The notes below the pieces were generated by a model. The model was not told the origin of the DNA. It ran no database searches and saw only the letters and a program-made list of their open reading frames with translations. From Pseudomonas knackmussii B13 (GTDB lineage: Bacteria > Pseudomonadota > Gammaproteobacteria > Pseudomonadales > Pseudomonadaceae), in contig NZ_HG322950.1 in NCBI RefSeq assembly GCF_000689415.1, positions 2,239,501 to 2,303,500 on the forward strand: 64,000 bases of DNA, written 5' to 3'. Positions within the stretch are counted from its first letter, which is position 1, and every line of letters starts with the position of its first letter. Shown here in pieces: positions 34,743 through 43,889 of the stretch. Position numbers and translations under genes: made by a program.

Positions 34743-35273
34743 TTTTTGTTCTCGCATAGCGCCGTGGGGCGCGCTGATGACCTGCCGTTCCGCACGAAAG
34801 GCGCGCGGGGCTGGGGCAGGCAAGCATGGCAACAGCTACGGCTGGTCGCGGAGCATCGGCGCTCCGTTCAGCGTAGTTGCGTCGGGTGGCCGGGCGCGGG
34901 GCGCCCGTCAGCGTGCGGCGTTATCGGGTGGACGCGCGTGACGGCAGTGCCAGAGGGCCCAGAAGGCGAGTTCCAGGGGCAGCGTCAGCGGTTGCAGGAC
35001 CCGCCAGCGGCAGCGTTCGCGCGGCAGTCGCAGGGTCTCTCCGGCCTGGGAGGCGGAGGCGCTGGCGGCGGCGAAGGGCTGAAGCAGAAGGTGCATGGAG
35101 GGCTGCAATGGGGACGATGCCAAGGAGCCTCGCACAGGCAATGGGTGCTTTAAAGCTGAATTCAGTGACACTTGGTTGAGCGAAATCGAAACTGAATGCC
35201 CGTCCGGTCGATCCACGCCCCCACGCCGCGGGTGCCTCCTACACTGAGCGAAACCCGTCGGCCGGTCGCCTCC
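34743..35273. other. 531-bp stretch between puuA-like and moaD-like genes
   Basis: Probable promoters for both divergent genes lie here. A 62-codon minus-strand frame (34908-35096, MHLLLQPFAA... with a hydrophobic VLQPLTLPLELAFWALW segment) could be a small membrane peptide, but it lacks a ribosome-binding site and is not called. An imperfect inverted repeat, attcagt/actgaat, lies at 35158-35195. Confidence 0.5.
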
Positions 35274-35543
35274 ATGGCCCATATCGTCTTTGCCCCGTCG
35301 ATCCAGCGGCACGTCGAAATCCCCGAGCTGGACCTGCCCGGCACCACCCTCGGTGGCCTGCTGGAAGAGGTGTTTGCGCAATATCCACGGCTGCGCGGCT
35401 ACCTGCTCGACGACCAGGGCGGGCTGCGTCGCCACGTCACCGTCTTCATCGACGGCCTGCGCCTGCGCGACCGCCTTGGCCTGAGCGATGCGCTGGCGGC
35501 GGAAAGCGAGGTCTATGTGGTCCAGGCGCTGTCCGGCGGCTGA
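35274..35543 (+). CDS. MoaD/ThiS-type beta-grasp protein with C-terminal Gly-Gly
   Basis: An 89-residue ubiquitin-like protein ending in LSGG, the tail that MoaD and ThiS use for adenylation and thiocarboxylation. The segment IFIDG-like TVFIDGLRLRDRLGLSDAL and EVYVVQALSGG is typical of the family. There are no moa, thi or ThiF/E1-like genes nearby. It starts 20 bp before the BNR-repeat gene's stop-to-start gap, so both form one operon. As sulfur carrier or modifier its partner is unknown. Confidence 0.86.
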   Translation: MAHIVFAPSIQRHVEIPELDLPGTTLGGLLEEVFAQYPRLRGYLLDDQGGLRRHVTVFIDGLRLRDRLGLSDALAAESEVYVVQALSGG

Positions 35544-35563
35544 CCCCAACAAGGAGAGAGCAG

Positions 35564-36670
35564 ATGGACGATCGACTGCTGGTAGCCACGCGCAAGGGCC
35601 TGTTCACCTACCTGCGCGATGCCGACGGCGCCTGGCGCGAGGCACGCCAGGACTTCCTCGGCGAGCCGGTCAACATGGTCCTGCCCGATGCGCGCGACGA
35701 CACCCTTTACGCCGCGCTCGACCTCGGCCACTTCGGCTGCAAGCTCTGGCGCCGGCACGCGGACGGCGAGTGGGAGGAATGCGCGGTGCCGGTCTACCCG
35801 CCGCAGCCCGACCCGCTGCCGACGCCGGCCGAGGGCGACGCCCCGCAGGCGCCCTGGAGCCTGCAACTGATCTGGTGCCTGGAGACCGGCGGCACCGAGC
35901 AGTGCGGCACGCTCTGGGCCGGGACCATCCCCGGCGGGCTGTTCCGCAGCGACGACCGCGGCGCCAGCTGGAGCTTCAACCGCCCGCTGTGGGACCGCCC
36001 TGAGCGCGCCCGCTGGTTCGGCGGCGGCTACGACTGGCCGGGCATCCACTCGGTCAGTGTCGACCCGCGTGACAGCAGCCACCTCACGGTGGGCGTGTCC
36101 TGCGGCGGTGTCTGGCAGAGCCATGACGCAGGCGCCAACTGGGTCAACACCACGCGCGGCATGTACGCCGACTACATGCCGCCGGAGCTGCGCGAGGAGG
36201 GCGCCATCCAGGACCCGCACCGCCTGGTGCACTGCCCGGCGCAGCCGGAGCGGCTTTGGGTGCAGCACCACAACGGCATCTTCGTTTCCAGCGACGGCGG
36301 GCAGAACTGGCAGGACGTGCCGGCGCAGCCCTCCAGCTTCGGCTTCGCCGTCGCGGTGCATCCCACCCGGCCGGACACCGCCTGGTTCGCCCCGGCGACC
36401 AAGGACGCCTGCCGCGTGCCGGTGGCCGGGCGCTTCCTGGTCAACCGAACGCGCGATGGCGGCAAGACCTTCGAGGCGCTGGACCGGGGCCTGCCAGAGT
36501 CGCCGTGCTACGACCTGATCTACCGCCACGGCCTGGCCGTGGACGACGACGGCGAGCGCCTGGCGCTGGGTTCCACCACCGGTGGGCTGTGGCTGTCGGA
36601 AGATGGTGGCGACCACTGGAAGTGCCTGTCCGCGCACCTGCCGCCGATCTACTGCGTGCGCTTCGGTTGA
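35564..36670 (+). CDS. BNR-repeat (sialidase-like) beta-propeller protein
   Basis: A 368-residue protein without a signal peptide. It has repeated Asp-box motifs of the BNR type: SDDRGASW, SHDAGANW, SSDGGQNW, TRDGGKTF and SEDGGDHW, spaced as blades of a propeller. Database names such as exo-alpha-sialidase are misleading because the sialidase Arg triad is not evident. AGGAG precedes its ATG 20 bp after the MoaD-like gene. The pairing of a cytoplasmic propeller with a beta-grasp GG protein suggests a shared unknown function. Confidence 0.85.
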   Translation: MDDRLLVATRKGLFTYLRDADGAWREARQDFLGEPVNMVLPDARDDTLYAALDLGHFGCKLWRRHADGEWEECAVPVYPPQPDPLPTPAEGDAPQAPWSLQLIWCLETGGTEQCGTLWAGTIPGGLFRSDDRGASWSFNRPLWDRPERARWFGGGYDWPGIHSVSVDPRDSSHLTVGVSCGGVWQSHDAGANWVNTTRGMYADYMPPELREEGAIQDPHRLVHCPAQPERLWVQHHNGIFVSSDGGQNWQDVPAQPSSFGFAVAVHPTRPDTAWFAPATKDACRVPVAGRFLVNRTRDGGKTFEALDRGLPESPCYDLIYRHGLAVDDDGERLALGSTTGGLWLSEDGGDHWKCLSAHLPPIYCVRFG

Positions 36671-36708
36671 GGCGGCTTCAGGCAGTTGAAATGCATTGAG
36701 CTTCGCGC

Positions 36709-36963
36709 TCAGTGCGGTGGTTCGTCGTCCGAATGCTCGGCGCCGATGATCAGGCGTGCAGCCACCAGCGCCAACAGGCCGATGACTCCGCACAGGGTGA
36801 CGATGGTTACGCCGGTGCTATCGCCGATGCTGTCGGTCAGCGCGGCCAGGCCGACGGTCAGCAACAGCATGACCATGCCGAACCATTGCGCCATGTCGGC
36901 CCAGCGCAGCAGCGTTTCGCGCTGCGGGCCGTGCAGGCCGTGGAAGTGACTGTTCTGCCGCAT
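36709..36963 (-). CDS. Small two-helix membrane protein
   Basis: An 84-residue protein with two hydrophobic segments (WFGMVMLLLTVGLAAL, then VTIVTLCGVIGLLALVAARL) and an acidic C-terminus. I do not recognise a family. GAGGAA stands before the ATG at 36963, which gives a sensible small protein; the longer frame upstream overlaps the next promoter region. The gene is divergent from the LysR gene at 37116 and convergent with the BNR gene. Confidence 0.7.
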   Translation of the reverse strand: MRQNSHFHGLHGPQRETLLRWADMAQWFGMVMLLLTVGLAALTDSIGDSTGVTIVTLCGVIGLLALVAARLIIGAEHSDDEPPH

Positions 36964-37115
36964 CGCTTCTTCCTCGTTCTTGTCTGGGCTCCAGACTACG
37001 CCGCTGCCAGCAGCACGGCGCACGGGCAGCCGAGCGGTCGCTCGCAACGGCCGGCGCGCGGCTGCTAAGGTAGTCGGCCCCACACCGTCTGGACGTCTGC
37101 AGGGAGACGCGCGCG

Positions 37116-38036
37116 ATGAACTTCGACTGGAACGACATTCCCATCCTCCTGGCGCTGGCCCGCCACGGCAGCCTGAGCGCCGCCGGCCGTTCGCTGGGTG
37201 TCGATCCCTCGACCATGAGCCGGCGCCTGGTGGCCGCCGAAACTGCGCTGCAGACACGCCTGTTCATCCGCGACAACAACGGCTACCAGGCGACCGACGC
37301 CGGCCTGGCCTTCATCGAGTACGGCGAGCGCATCCTCGGCGACGTGCAGAGCATGCTGCTGGAGGCGCGCAGCGAGGCCAGCGCCATCAGCGGCTCGGTG
37401 AGCATCACCTCGATCGACTTCCTCTTCAGCCACTGGCTGGTGCAGCACATGCCGCAGCTTTCGCGGACCTACCCGAACCTGCAGTTGCAACTGATCCCGG
37501 CCAACCGCTCGCTGTCCTTCACTCGCCGCGAGGCCGACTTCGCCCTGCGCCTGGCGCGCCCGCAGGACGACGCCGCGCTGGTGATGCGCAAGGTCGCCGA
37601 CATCGGTTTCGCCGTGTACGCCGCCACCGCCTTCAGCCAGCTGCCGCCATGCGACTGGCCGCAGCAGCCCTGGCTGGCCTATGGCGAGGAACTCGACGAA
37701 ACCCCGGAGATGCAGTGGCTGCGCAACTTCGCGCCGAACGCCAGCTACGCCCTGCGGGCCAGCAGCGTGACCACGCTCACCCACGCCTGCGAGACCGGTC
37801 TGGGCATGGCCTTGCTGCCGTGCATCCTCGGCGAGCGCAACGGCCTGGTGCGCCTGAGCGGGCCGGTGGTGGCGCGCGAGATCTGGCTGCTCAGCCACCG
37901 CGACGCCGGGCGCATCGGCCGTTTCCAGGCGGTGGCCAACTGGCTGCGCGACATCTTCGACCAGGACGCCGCGCAGTTCAGCGGTGCCAACCTGGCCTGC
38001 CGAGACCTGCAGCTGAGCGCATCGGTACAAGGCTGA
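37116..38036 (+). CDS. LysR-family transcriptional regulator
   Basis: A 306-residue regulator with an N-terminal HTH (ILLALARHGSLSAAGRSLGVDPSTMSRRLVAAE, residues about 10-42) and a LysR effector domain. The GGGAG site lies 8-9 nt before the ATG. It is followed 260 bp later by the iron-type ABC transporter on the same strand and preceded divergently by the small membrane-protein gene. Its target is not evident from the sequence. Confidence 0.9.
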   Translation: MNFDWNDIPILLALARHGSLSAAGRSLGVDPSTMSRRLVAAETALQTRLFIRDNNGYQATDAGLAFIEYGERILGDVQSMLLEARSEASAISGSVSITSIDFLFSHWLVQHMPQLSRTYPNLQLQLIPANRSLSFTRREADFALRLARPQDDAALVMRKVADIGFAVYAATAFSQLPPCDWPQQPWLAYGEELDETPEMQWLRNFAPNASYALRASSVTTLTHACETGLGMALLPCILGERNGLVRLSGPVVAREIWLLSHRDAGRIGRFQAVANWLRDIFDQDAAQFSGANLACRDLQLSASVQG

Positions 38037-38142
38037 TCCGTCCCGCAATCCCCGAAACAGACACCACGCCGCGCCCGCCACCCGGGCGCGCGGCCCTTTC
38101 GTGGGCGACAAGCCGACGAACAGCAGCCTTTGTAGATTGAAA

Positions 38143-38162
38143 TGTAAGTGAGAATGACAACT
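38143..38162 (+). promoter_or_regulatory. Possible Fur box upstream of the iron-transport operon
   Basis: The sequence tgtaagtgagaatgacaact keeps the GAGAATGA core of Pseudomonas Fur sites but matches the palindrome only partly. It lies about 135 bp before the binding-protein gene. Confidence 0.35.
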
Positions 38163-38296
38163 CTTTAACAACCGAACGACGATCATCGCCGCCGGGAAAG
38201 ACGGGCAGTCGCCGCGCGCTCACGGATTCGACACCGATCGAGTCGCACGCGCCGGGCGCCGCCTGCCAACGCATTACTGACTGGAGTGGCAAACCG

Positions 38297-39313
38297 ATGA
38301 AGAGCGGCAGATTCTCGTTGATCAAGATGGCAGTGCTCGGCGTTGCGCTGGGCGGTTTCGCCGGCGCCTGCATGGCAGCGGACGAGGCGGGCATCGTGGT
38401 CTACAACGCCCAGCACGAATCCCTGACCAAGGCCTGGGTCGAAGGCTTCACCCGCGAAACCGGCATCAAGGTCACCCTGCGCAACGGCGACGACAGCGAG
38501 ATGGGCAACCAGATCGTCCAGGAGGGCAAGGCCTCTCCGGCCGACGTCTTCCTCACCGAGAACTCCCCGGCCATGGTCCTGGTCGACAACGCCGGCCTGC
38601 TCGCGCCGGTCGCCCCGGCCACCCTGGCCCAGGTCGGCCCGACCTATCACCCGGCCAATGGCCACTGGGTGGGCATTGCCGCGCGCTCCACGGTGTTCGT
38701 CTACAACAAGGACAAGCTCAAGGAAGCCGACCTGCCCAAGTCGCTGCTCGACCTGGCGCAGCCGGAATGGGCCGGGCGCTGGGCTGCATCGCCGGCCGGC
38801 GCCGACTTCCAGGCCATCGTCGGCGCGCTGCTGGAGCAGAAGGGCGAGGCTGCGACCCTGAGCTGGCTCGAGTCGATGAAGAGCAACGCCAAGTTCTACC
38901 GCGGTAATGTCTCCGTGATGAAGGCGGTGAACGCCGGCCAGATCGATTCCGGCGTGATCTACCACTACTACTGGTTCGGCGACCAGGCCAAGACCGGCGA
39001 GAACAGCAAGAACACCGCGCTGCATTACTTCGGGCACAAGGACCCGGGCGCCTTCACCAGCGTTTCCGGCGGCGGCGTGCTGGCCTCCAGCAAGCATCAG
39101 GAGCAGGCCCAGGCGTTCCTCAAGTGGATCACCGGCAAACAGGGCCAGGCGGTGCTGCGCGACGGCAAGTCGTTCGAGTACGCAGTGGGCGTCGGCGCGG
39201 AGTCCAACGCGAAGCTGGTGCCGCTGGCCAAGCTCGATGCGCCGGCGGTGGAGGCTTCCAAGCTCGACAGCAAGAAGGTCGTCGAGCTCATGACCCAGGC
39301 AGGCCTGTTGTAA
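38297..39313 (+). CDS. Periplasmic iron-binding protein, FbpA/HitA type
   Basis: A 338-residue protein with a signal peptide (cleavage near ACMAADEA, residue 28) and the FbpA-like opening IVVYNAQHESLTKAWVEGF. The paired tyrosines used for Fe3+ in this family are plausible in VIYHYYWFG. GGAG precedes the ATG. It is first in a three-gene transporter whose downstream genes start 1 bp after its stop and with an ATGA overlap. A possible Fur box lies upstream. Confidence 0.9.
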   Translation: MKSGRFSLIKMAVLGVALGGFAGACMAADEAGIVVYNAQHESLTKAWVEGFTRETGIKVTLRNGDDSEMGNQIVQEGKASPADVFLTENSPAMVLVDNAGLLAPVAPATLAQVGPTYHPANGHWVGIAARSTVFVYNKDKLKEADLPKSLLDLAQPEWAGRWAASPAGADFQAIVGALLEQKGEAATLSWLESMKSNAKFYRGNVSVMKAVNAGQIDSGVIYHYYWFGDQAKTGENSKNTALHYFGHKDPGAFTSVSGGGVLASSKHQEQAQAFLKWITGKQGQAVLRDGKSFEYAVGVGAESNAKLVPLAKLDAPAVEASKLDSKKVVELMTQAGLL

Positions 39314-39314
39314 C

Positions 39315-40919
39315 GTGACCGCGCAAGCATTCGGGCCCGAACCGGGCTCCCGGGCCGCCACCGAGGTGGCGGTGTTGCCACGTCGGCGCAAGCGCCAGGG
39401 CCAGCCGCCGCGCTGGCTGCTGGGCGCGGCGCTGCTGGTGGCGCTGTTCGCGATGCTGCCGCTGGCGTTCGTCGCTGGCGCCAGTGTGCAGGCGGGCTGG
39501 GCCACCATCGTCAAGCTGGTGTTCCGCCCGCGCGTGGCGGAGCTGCTGGGTAACACGCTGCTGCTGGTGGTGCTGACCATCCCGCTGTGCGTGCTGCACG
39601 GCGTGGCCATGGCCTGGCTGACCGAGCGCAGCAAGTTGCCCGGACGGCGGCTGTGGTCGTTGCTGGCCATCGCCCCGCTGGCGATCCCGGCGTTCGTCCA
39701 CAGCTATGCCTGGATCAGCCTTGCGCCGTCGCTGAACGGCCTATTCCCGGCGGTGCTGATCTCGGTGATCGCCTATTCGCCGTTCATCTACCTCCCGGCC
39801 GCCGCGTCCCTGCGGCGCCTCGATCCGGTCCTGGAAGACGTCGCCGAATCCCTCGGCCAGCGGCCCTGGCCGGTGTTCCGCCGCGTGGTGCTGCCGCAGC
39901 TGCGCCTGGCCATCTGCGGCGGCTCGCTGCTGGTCGGCCTGCACCTGCTGGCCGAGTACGGGCTTTACGCGCTGATCCGTTTCGACACCTTCACCACGGC
40001 GATCTTCGACCAGTTCCAGTCGTCCTTCAGCAGCTCCGCGGCCAACATGCTGGCCGGGGTCCTGGCGCTGGGCTGCCTGCTGCTGCTGACCCTCGAGGCC
40101 GGCCTGCGCGGCAAGGCACGCTACGCCCGCGTCGGCTCCGGCAGCCCGCGCGCGCAGCGGCTGTACGGCCTGCACGCCTGGCAACTGGGCCTGGTCCTGG
40201 TGTTCACCGTTGGCAGCACGCTGCTGACCCTGGGCGTGCCGCTGATCACGCTTGGCCAGTGGCTGTGGGCCGGCGGCCGCGAGGTCTGGCGCTTCGACGA
40301 AATGCTCCCGGCGCTGGGCCAGACCATGCTGCTGGGGGCCGCCGGCGCGCTGCTGACGACCCTCGCGGCAATCCCCGTGGCCTGGATCTCGATTCGCGCG
40401 CCGAGCCGCTTGCAGCGCCTGCTCGAAGGCAGCAACTACATCGCCAGTTCGCTGCCGGGCATCGTGGTGGCGTTGGCCCTGGTCAGCCTGACCATCCGCT
40501 TCGCGCAGCCGCTGTACCAGACACTGTTCACCGTGCTCCTGGCCTACCTGCTGATGTTCCTGCCCCGGGCTCTTGTCAGCCTGCGCGCCGGCATCGCCCA
40601 GGTGCCGGTGGAGCTGGAGAACATCGCCCGCAGCCTGGGGCGCACGCCGGCCCAGGCATTGGGGCGGGTGACCCTGCGCTTCGCCGCGCCGGGCGCCGCC
40701 GCCGGTGTGGCGCTGGTGTTCCTGGCCATCGTCAACGAGCTGACCGCGACCCTGTTGCTGTCGCCCAGCGGCACCAGCACCCTGGCCACCAGCTTCTGGG
40801 CCCACACCAGCGAGATCGACTACGCCGCCGCCGCGCCCTACGCGCTGCTGATGGTGCTGCTGTCGCTGCCGCTGACCGGGCTTCTCTACCACCAATCCAG
40901 ACGGGTAGCAGGTCGATGA
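39315..40919 (+). CDS. Iron ABC transporter permease, FbpB type
   Basis: A 534-residue double-length permease with about twelve hydrophobic segments and two coupling loops (EDVAESLGQRPWPVFRRVVLP and ENIARSLGRTPAQALGRVTL), the usual FbpB/ThiP arrangement. The start is GTG at 39315, one base after the binding-protein stop, without a clear ribosome site, so translation is probably coupled. Its stop overlaps the ATPase start. Confidence 0.92.
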   Translation: MTAQAFGPEPGSRAATEVAVLPRRRKRQGQPPRWLLGAALLVALFAMLPLAFVAGASVQAGWATIVKLVFRPRVAELLGNTLLLVVLTIPLCVLHGVAMAWLTERSKLPGRRLWSLLAIAPLAIPAFVHSYAWISLAPSLNGLFPAVLISVIAYSPFIYLPAAASLRRLDPVLEDVAESLGQRPWPVFRRVVLPQLRLAICGGSLLVGLHLLAEYGLYALIRFDTFTTAIFDQFQSSFSSSAANMLAGVLALGCLLLLTLEAGLRGKARYARVGSGSPRAQRLYGLHAWQLGLVLVFTVGSTLLTLGVPLITLGQWLWAGGREVWRFDEMLPALGQTMLLGAAGALLTTLAAIPVAWISIRAPSRLQRLLEGSNYIASSLPGIVVALALVSLTIRFAQPLYQTLFTVLLAYLLMFLPRALVSLRAGIAQVPVELENIARSLGRTPAQALGRVTLRFAAPGAAAGVALVFLAIVNELTATLLLSPSGTSTLATSFWAHTSEIDYAAAAPYALLMVLLSLPLTGLLYHQSRRVAGR

Positions 40920-41989
40920 GTACCCTCGAGATCCATGCAGTCTCTCGCTACTTCGGCGCCAGCGCGGCGCTGGAAACCTTCAGCCTGTCGGTGCCGGCGG
41001 GCAGCCGCACCGCCGTGGTCGGCCCCTCGGGTTCGGGCAAGACCACCCTGCTGCGGCTGATCGCCGGTTTCGAATTCCCCGACACCGGGCGCATCACCTT
41101 CGACGGTGTCACCCTGGCCGACGAGACCAGCGCCATCCCCGCGCACCGTCGGGTGATCGGCTATGTACCGCAGGACGGCGCGCTCTTCCCGCACCTGAGC
41201 GTCGCGGCGAACATCGCCTTCGGCCTGGACGGGCACGCAGCGGAAAAACAGCGCCGGGTCGACCAGCTGCTGGAGATGGTCTCGCTCGACCGTGACATGG
41301 GGCGGCGCTGGCCGCACGAACTGTCCGGCGGCCAGCAGCAACGCGTGGCGCTGGCGCGGGCGCTGGCGCAGAGCCCCAGGCTGATGCTGCTCGACGAACC
41401 CTTCTCGGCGCTGGACAGCGGCCTGCGCGTGTCGATGCGCAAGGCGGTTTCCCAGGTGCTGAGCGACGCCGGCGTCACCGCGATCCTGGTCACCCACGAT
41501 CAGGAAGAGGCGCTTTCATTCGGCGATCAACTGGCCGTGTTGCGCCAGGGCCGGCTGGTGCAGGCGGGTGCGCCGAAGGATCTGTACCTGCGACCGGCGG
41601 ACGAGGAAACCGCGTTCTTCCTGGGCGACGCCCTGGTCCTGCCGGCCAGCGTGGAAGCCGGCTGGGCGCGCTGCCCGCTGGGGCGCGTGCGGGTCGGCGA
41701 GGGCGAGAGTGCAGGGCGGGCGCGTATTCTGCTGCGCCCGGAGCAACTGCACCTGAGCCCGGCAGGGCTGCCGGCGAACAGCGCGGACGGCTGCTTCGGC
41801 ACCGTGGTGGGCAGCGACTTCGGCGGCAACAAGTGTACGGTGACCGTCCGCCTGGACGACGCTGGAGAAGCCGACTGGGGTGGCGGCGAGTGGCGCCTGC
41901 CGGTCCGCGTCTCGGCGCTCGATTCGCCGGACCTGGGCAGCCGCGTGCACCTGTTCGCCAGCGGCCAATCCCACCTGTTCCGCCCCTGA
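40916..41989 (+). CDS. Iron ABC transporter ATP-binding protein, FbpC type
   Basis: A 357-residue ATPase with Walker A GPSGSGKTT, the Q-loop VPQDGALFPHL, signature LSGGQQQRVALARAL, Walker B LMLLDEPFSALD and H-loop LVTHDQEEA, then a TOBE-like C-terminal domain (about residues 240-357). The ATG overlaps the permease stop (ATGA). A strong terminator follows within 5 bp, closing the three-gene operon. Confidence 0.93.
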   Translation: MSTLEIHAVSRYFGASAALETFSLSVPAGSRTAVVGPSGSGKTTLLRLIAGFEFPDTGRITFDGVTLADETSAIPAHRRVIGYVPQDGALFPHLSVAANIAFGLDGHAAEKQRRVDQLLEMVSLDRDMGRRWPHELSGGQQQRVALARALAQSPRLMLLDEPFSALDSGLRVSMRKAVSQVLSDAGVTAILVTHDQEEALSFGDQLAVLRQGRLVQAGAPKDLYLRPADEETAFFLGDALVLPASVEAGWARCPLGRVRVGEGESAGRARILLRPEQLHLSPAGLPANSADGCFGTVVGSDFGGNKCTVTVRLDDAGEADWGGGEWRLPVRVSALDSPDLGSRVHLFASGQSHLFRP

Positions 41990-41993
41990 ATGA

Positions 41994-42027
41994 AAAGGGC
42001 GCGGGCCGCCAGGCCCGCGCCGGTTTT
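41994..42027. terminator. Bidirectional intrinsic terminator
   Basis: An A-run, then gcgcgggc / gcccgcgc arms, then gttttc. It lies between the convergent iron-transport and amidohydrolase genes and can serve both. Confidence 0.85.
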
Positions 42028-43865
42028 CAGAAGGCGAAGCAGGAACAGCCGAAGGCACCCCAGAAGCCCTGGAAATCACTGATCGGCACGCTCGACTGGC
42101 GCGCCCGCTCGTGGCCGTGGCCATGTACCGTGCATGCCCCGGCACACTGGTGGACTGCCTGGGCCAACGGTGCCTGCGGGCGCCAGTGCCCGGCGACCTT
42201 GGCCACCGGCGACCAGTCCGGCAGCACCGGCAGGGTCGGCGGGCCGTAGCGCTCGAAATCGCCGTCGGCGTAGACCACCCGGCCATCCACCACGGTCAGT
42301 ACCGACTCGATGCGCTTGATCGCCTCTTCCTCGACGCTGAAATAGTCCGCCGAGAGCACTGCCAGGTCGGCCAGCTGCCCGACCTTGATCAGGCCTTTCT
42401 TGCCCTGTTCGTTGGAGAACCAGGCGCTGCCGTGGGTGTACAGCTCCAGCGCCGTGGCGCGGGACAGGCCCTCCGGGTACAGCTCCAGACCGCCGACGGT
42501 CTTGCCGCTGACCATCCAGTACAGCGAGGTCCAGGGGTTGTAGCTGGACACGCGGGTGGCATCGGTGCCGGCGCCTACCGGTACGCCTTCGGCAAGCATT
42601 CGCTTGATCGGCGGGGTGGCTTGGGCGGCTTTCGCGCCGTAGCGGTCGACGAAGTACTCGCCCTGGAAGGCCATGCGGTCCTGGATGGCGATGCCGCCGC
42701 CCAGCGCGCGGACCCTTTCGATGTTCTTCGGCGAAATGGTCTCGCAGTGGTCGAAGAACCAGTGCAGGCCGTTGAACGGGATGTCGAGATTGACCTTCTC
42801 GAACACATCGAGCATCCGGGAGATGGATTCGTCGTAGGTGGCGTGCAGGCGGAACGGCCAGCGCTGCTCGACCAGGTGGCGCACCACCGGCTCGAGGTCA
42901 GTCTCCATGTTCGGCGGCAGGTCCGGGCGCGGTTCGAGGAAGTCCTCGAAGTCGGCGGCGGAGAACACCAGCATCTCGCCGGCGCCGTTGTGCCGCAGGA
43001 AGTCGTTGCCCTGGCCGTACTTGACGTTGCTGGTCCAGTTCTTGAAGTCGGCGAGTTCTTCCTTGGGCTTCTGGGTGAACAGGTTGTAGGCGATGCGCAC
43101 GCTGAGCTGGTTGTCTTTCTCCAGCTGCTCGATCACCTGGTAGTCGTCCGGGTAGTTCTGGAAGCCGCCGCCGGCGTCGATGGCGCTGGTCACGCCCAGG
43201 CGGTTCAGCTCGCGCATGAACTGGCGGGTGGAGTTGACCTGGTACTCGAAGGGCAGCTTCGGCCCCTTGGCCAGGGTGGCGTAGAGGATCATCGCGTTCG
43301 GCCGGGCGATCAGCATACCGGTGGGCTGGCCGTTGCTGTCGCGGACGATCTCGCCGCCGGGTGGGTTCGGCGTGTCTTTCGTGTAGCCGACCACGCGCAG
43401 GGCGGCGCGGTTGAGCAGGGCACGGTCATACAGGTGCAGGACGAACACCGGCGTATCCGGCGCGGCCTGGTTCAGCTCCTCGAGGGTCGGCAGGCGCTTC
43501 TCGGCGAACTGGAACTCGCTCCAGCCACCCACCACCCGCACCCATTGCGGCGACGGGGTGCGCAGGGCCTGCTCCTTGAGCATGCGCAGGCCATCGGCCA
43601 GCGAGGGCACGCCTTCCCAGCGCAGTTCGAGGTTGTAGTTGAGCCCGCCACGGATCAGATGCAGGTGCGAGTCGTTGAGGCCGGGGATGACGGTGCGGCC
43701 CTTGAGGTCGATGACCTGGGTGGCGCCGGCGCGCAGCGGCATGACTTCGGCGTCATTGCCGACGGCGAGGAATTTTCCGTCCTTGATGGCCACGGCGGTG
43801 GCGCTGGGTTTTTCGCGGTCGACGGTGTGGAAACGGCCGTTGTAGAGGATCAGGTCGGCATACAT
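42027..43865 (-). CDS. YtcJ-type amidohydrolase with Cys/His-rich tail
   Basis: A 612-residue metal-dependent amidohydrolase of the amidohydrolase-3 family, with PGLNDSHLHL at the first metal site, FDHCETI and GAGTDATR. After the normal end of the fold it has an extra tail of about 50 residues with Cys and His (HQCAGACTVHGHGHERA...GCSCFAF) that could bind metal. No Sec signal is seen. It starts 24 bp after the monooxygenase-fold gene and ends the minus-strand cluster. It is a distant paralogue of the amidohydrolase at 29019. Confidence 0.87.
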   Translation of the reverse strand: MYADLILYNGRFHTVDREKPSATAVAIKDGKFLAVGNDAEVMPLRAGATQVIDLKGRTVIPGLNDSHLHLIRGGLNYNLELRWEGVPSLADGLRMLKEQALRTPSPQWVRVVGGWSEFQFAEKRLPTLEELNQAAPDTPVFVLHLYDRALLNRAALRVVGYTKDTPNPPGGEIVRDSNGQPTGMLIARPNAMILYATLAKGPKLPFEYQVNSTRQFMRELNRLGVTSAIDAGGGFQNYPDDYQVIEQLEKDNQLSVRIAYNLFTQKPKEELADFKNWTSNVKYGQGNDFLRHNGAGEMLVFSAADFEDFLEPRPDLPPNMETDLEPVVRHLVEQRWPFRLHATYDESISRMLDVFEKVNLDIPFNGLHWFFDHCETISPKNIERVRALGGGIAIQDRMAFQGEYFVDRYGAKAAQATPPIKRMLAEGVPVGAGTDATRVSSYNPWTSLYWMVSGKTVGGLELYPEGLSRATALELYTHGSAWFSNEQGKKGLIKVGQLADLAVLSADYFSVEEEAIKRIESVLTVVDGRVVYADGDFERYGPPTLPVLPDWSPVAKVAGHWRPQAPLAQAVHQCAGACTVHGHGHERARQSSVPISDFQGFWGAFGCSCFAF

Positions 43866-43889
43866 GGCGGAGTCCTTCGAGGTAGGCGG

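Noticed and set aside
34908..35096. Possible 62-residue membrane peptide on the minus strand
   Set aside because: One hydrophobic stretch but no ribosome-binding site or known relative; not strong enough to call.
35564..36670. Calling the BNR protein a sialidase
   Set aside because: Only Asp-box repeats are visible; no secretion signal and no clear sialidase arginine triad.
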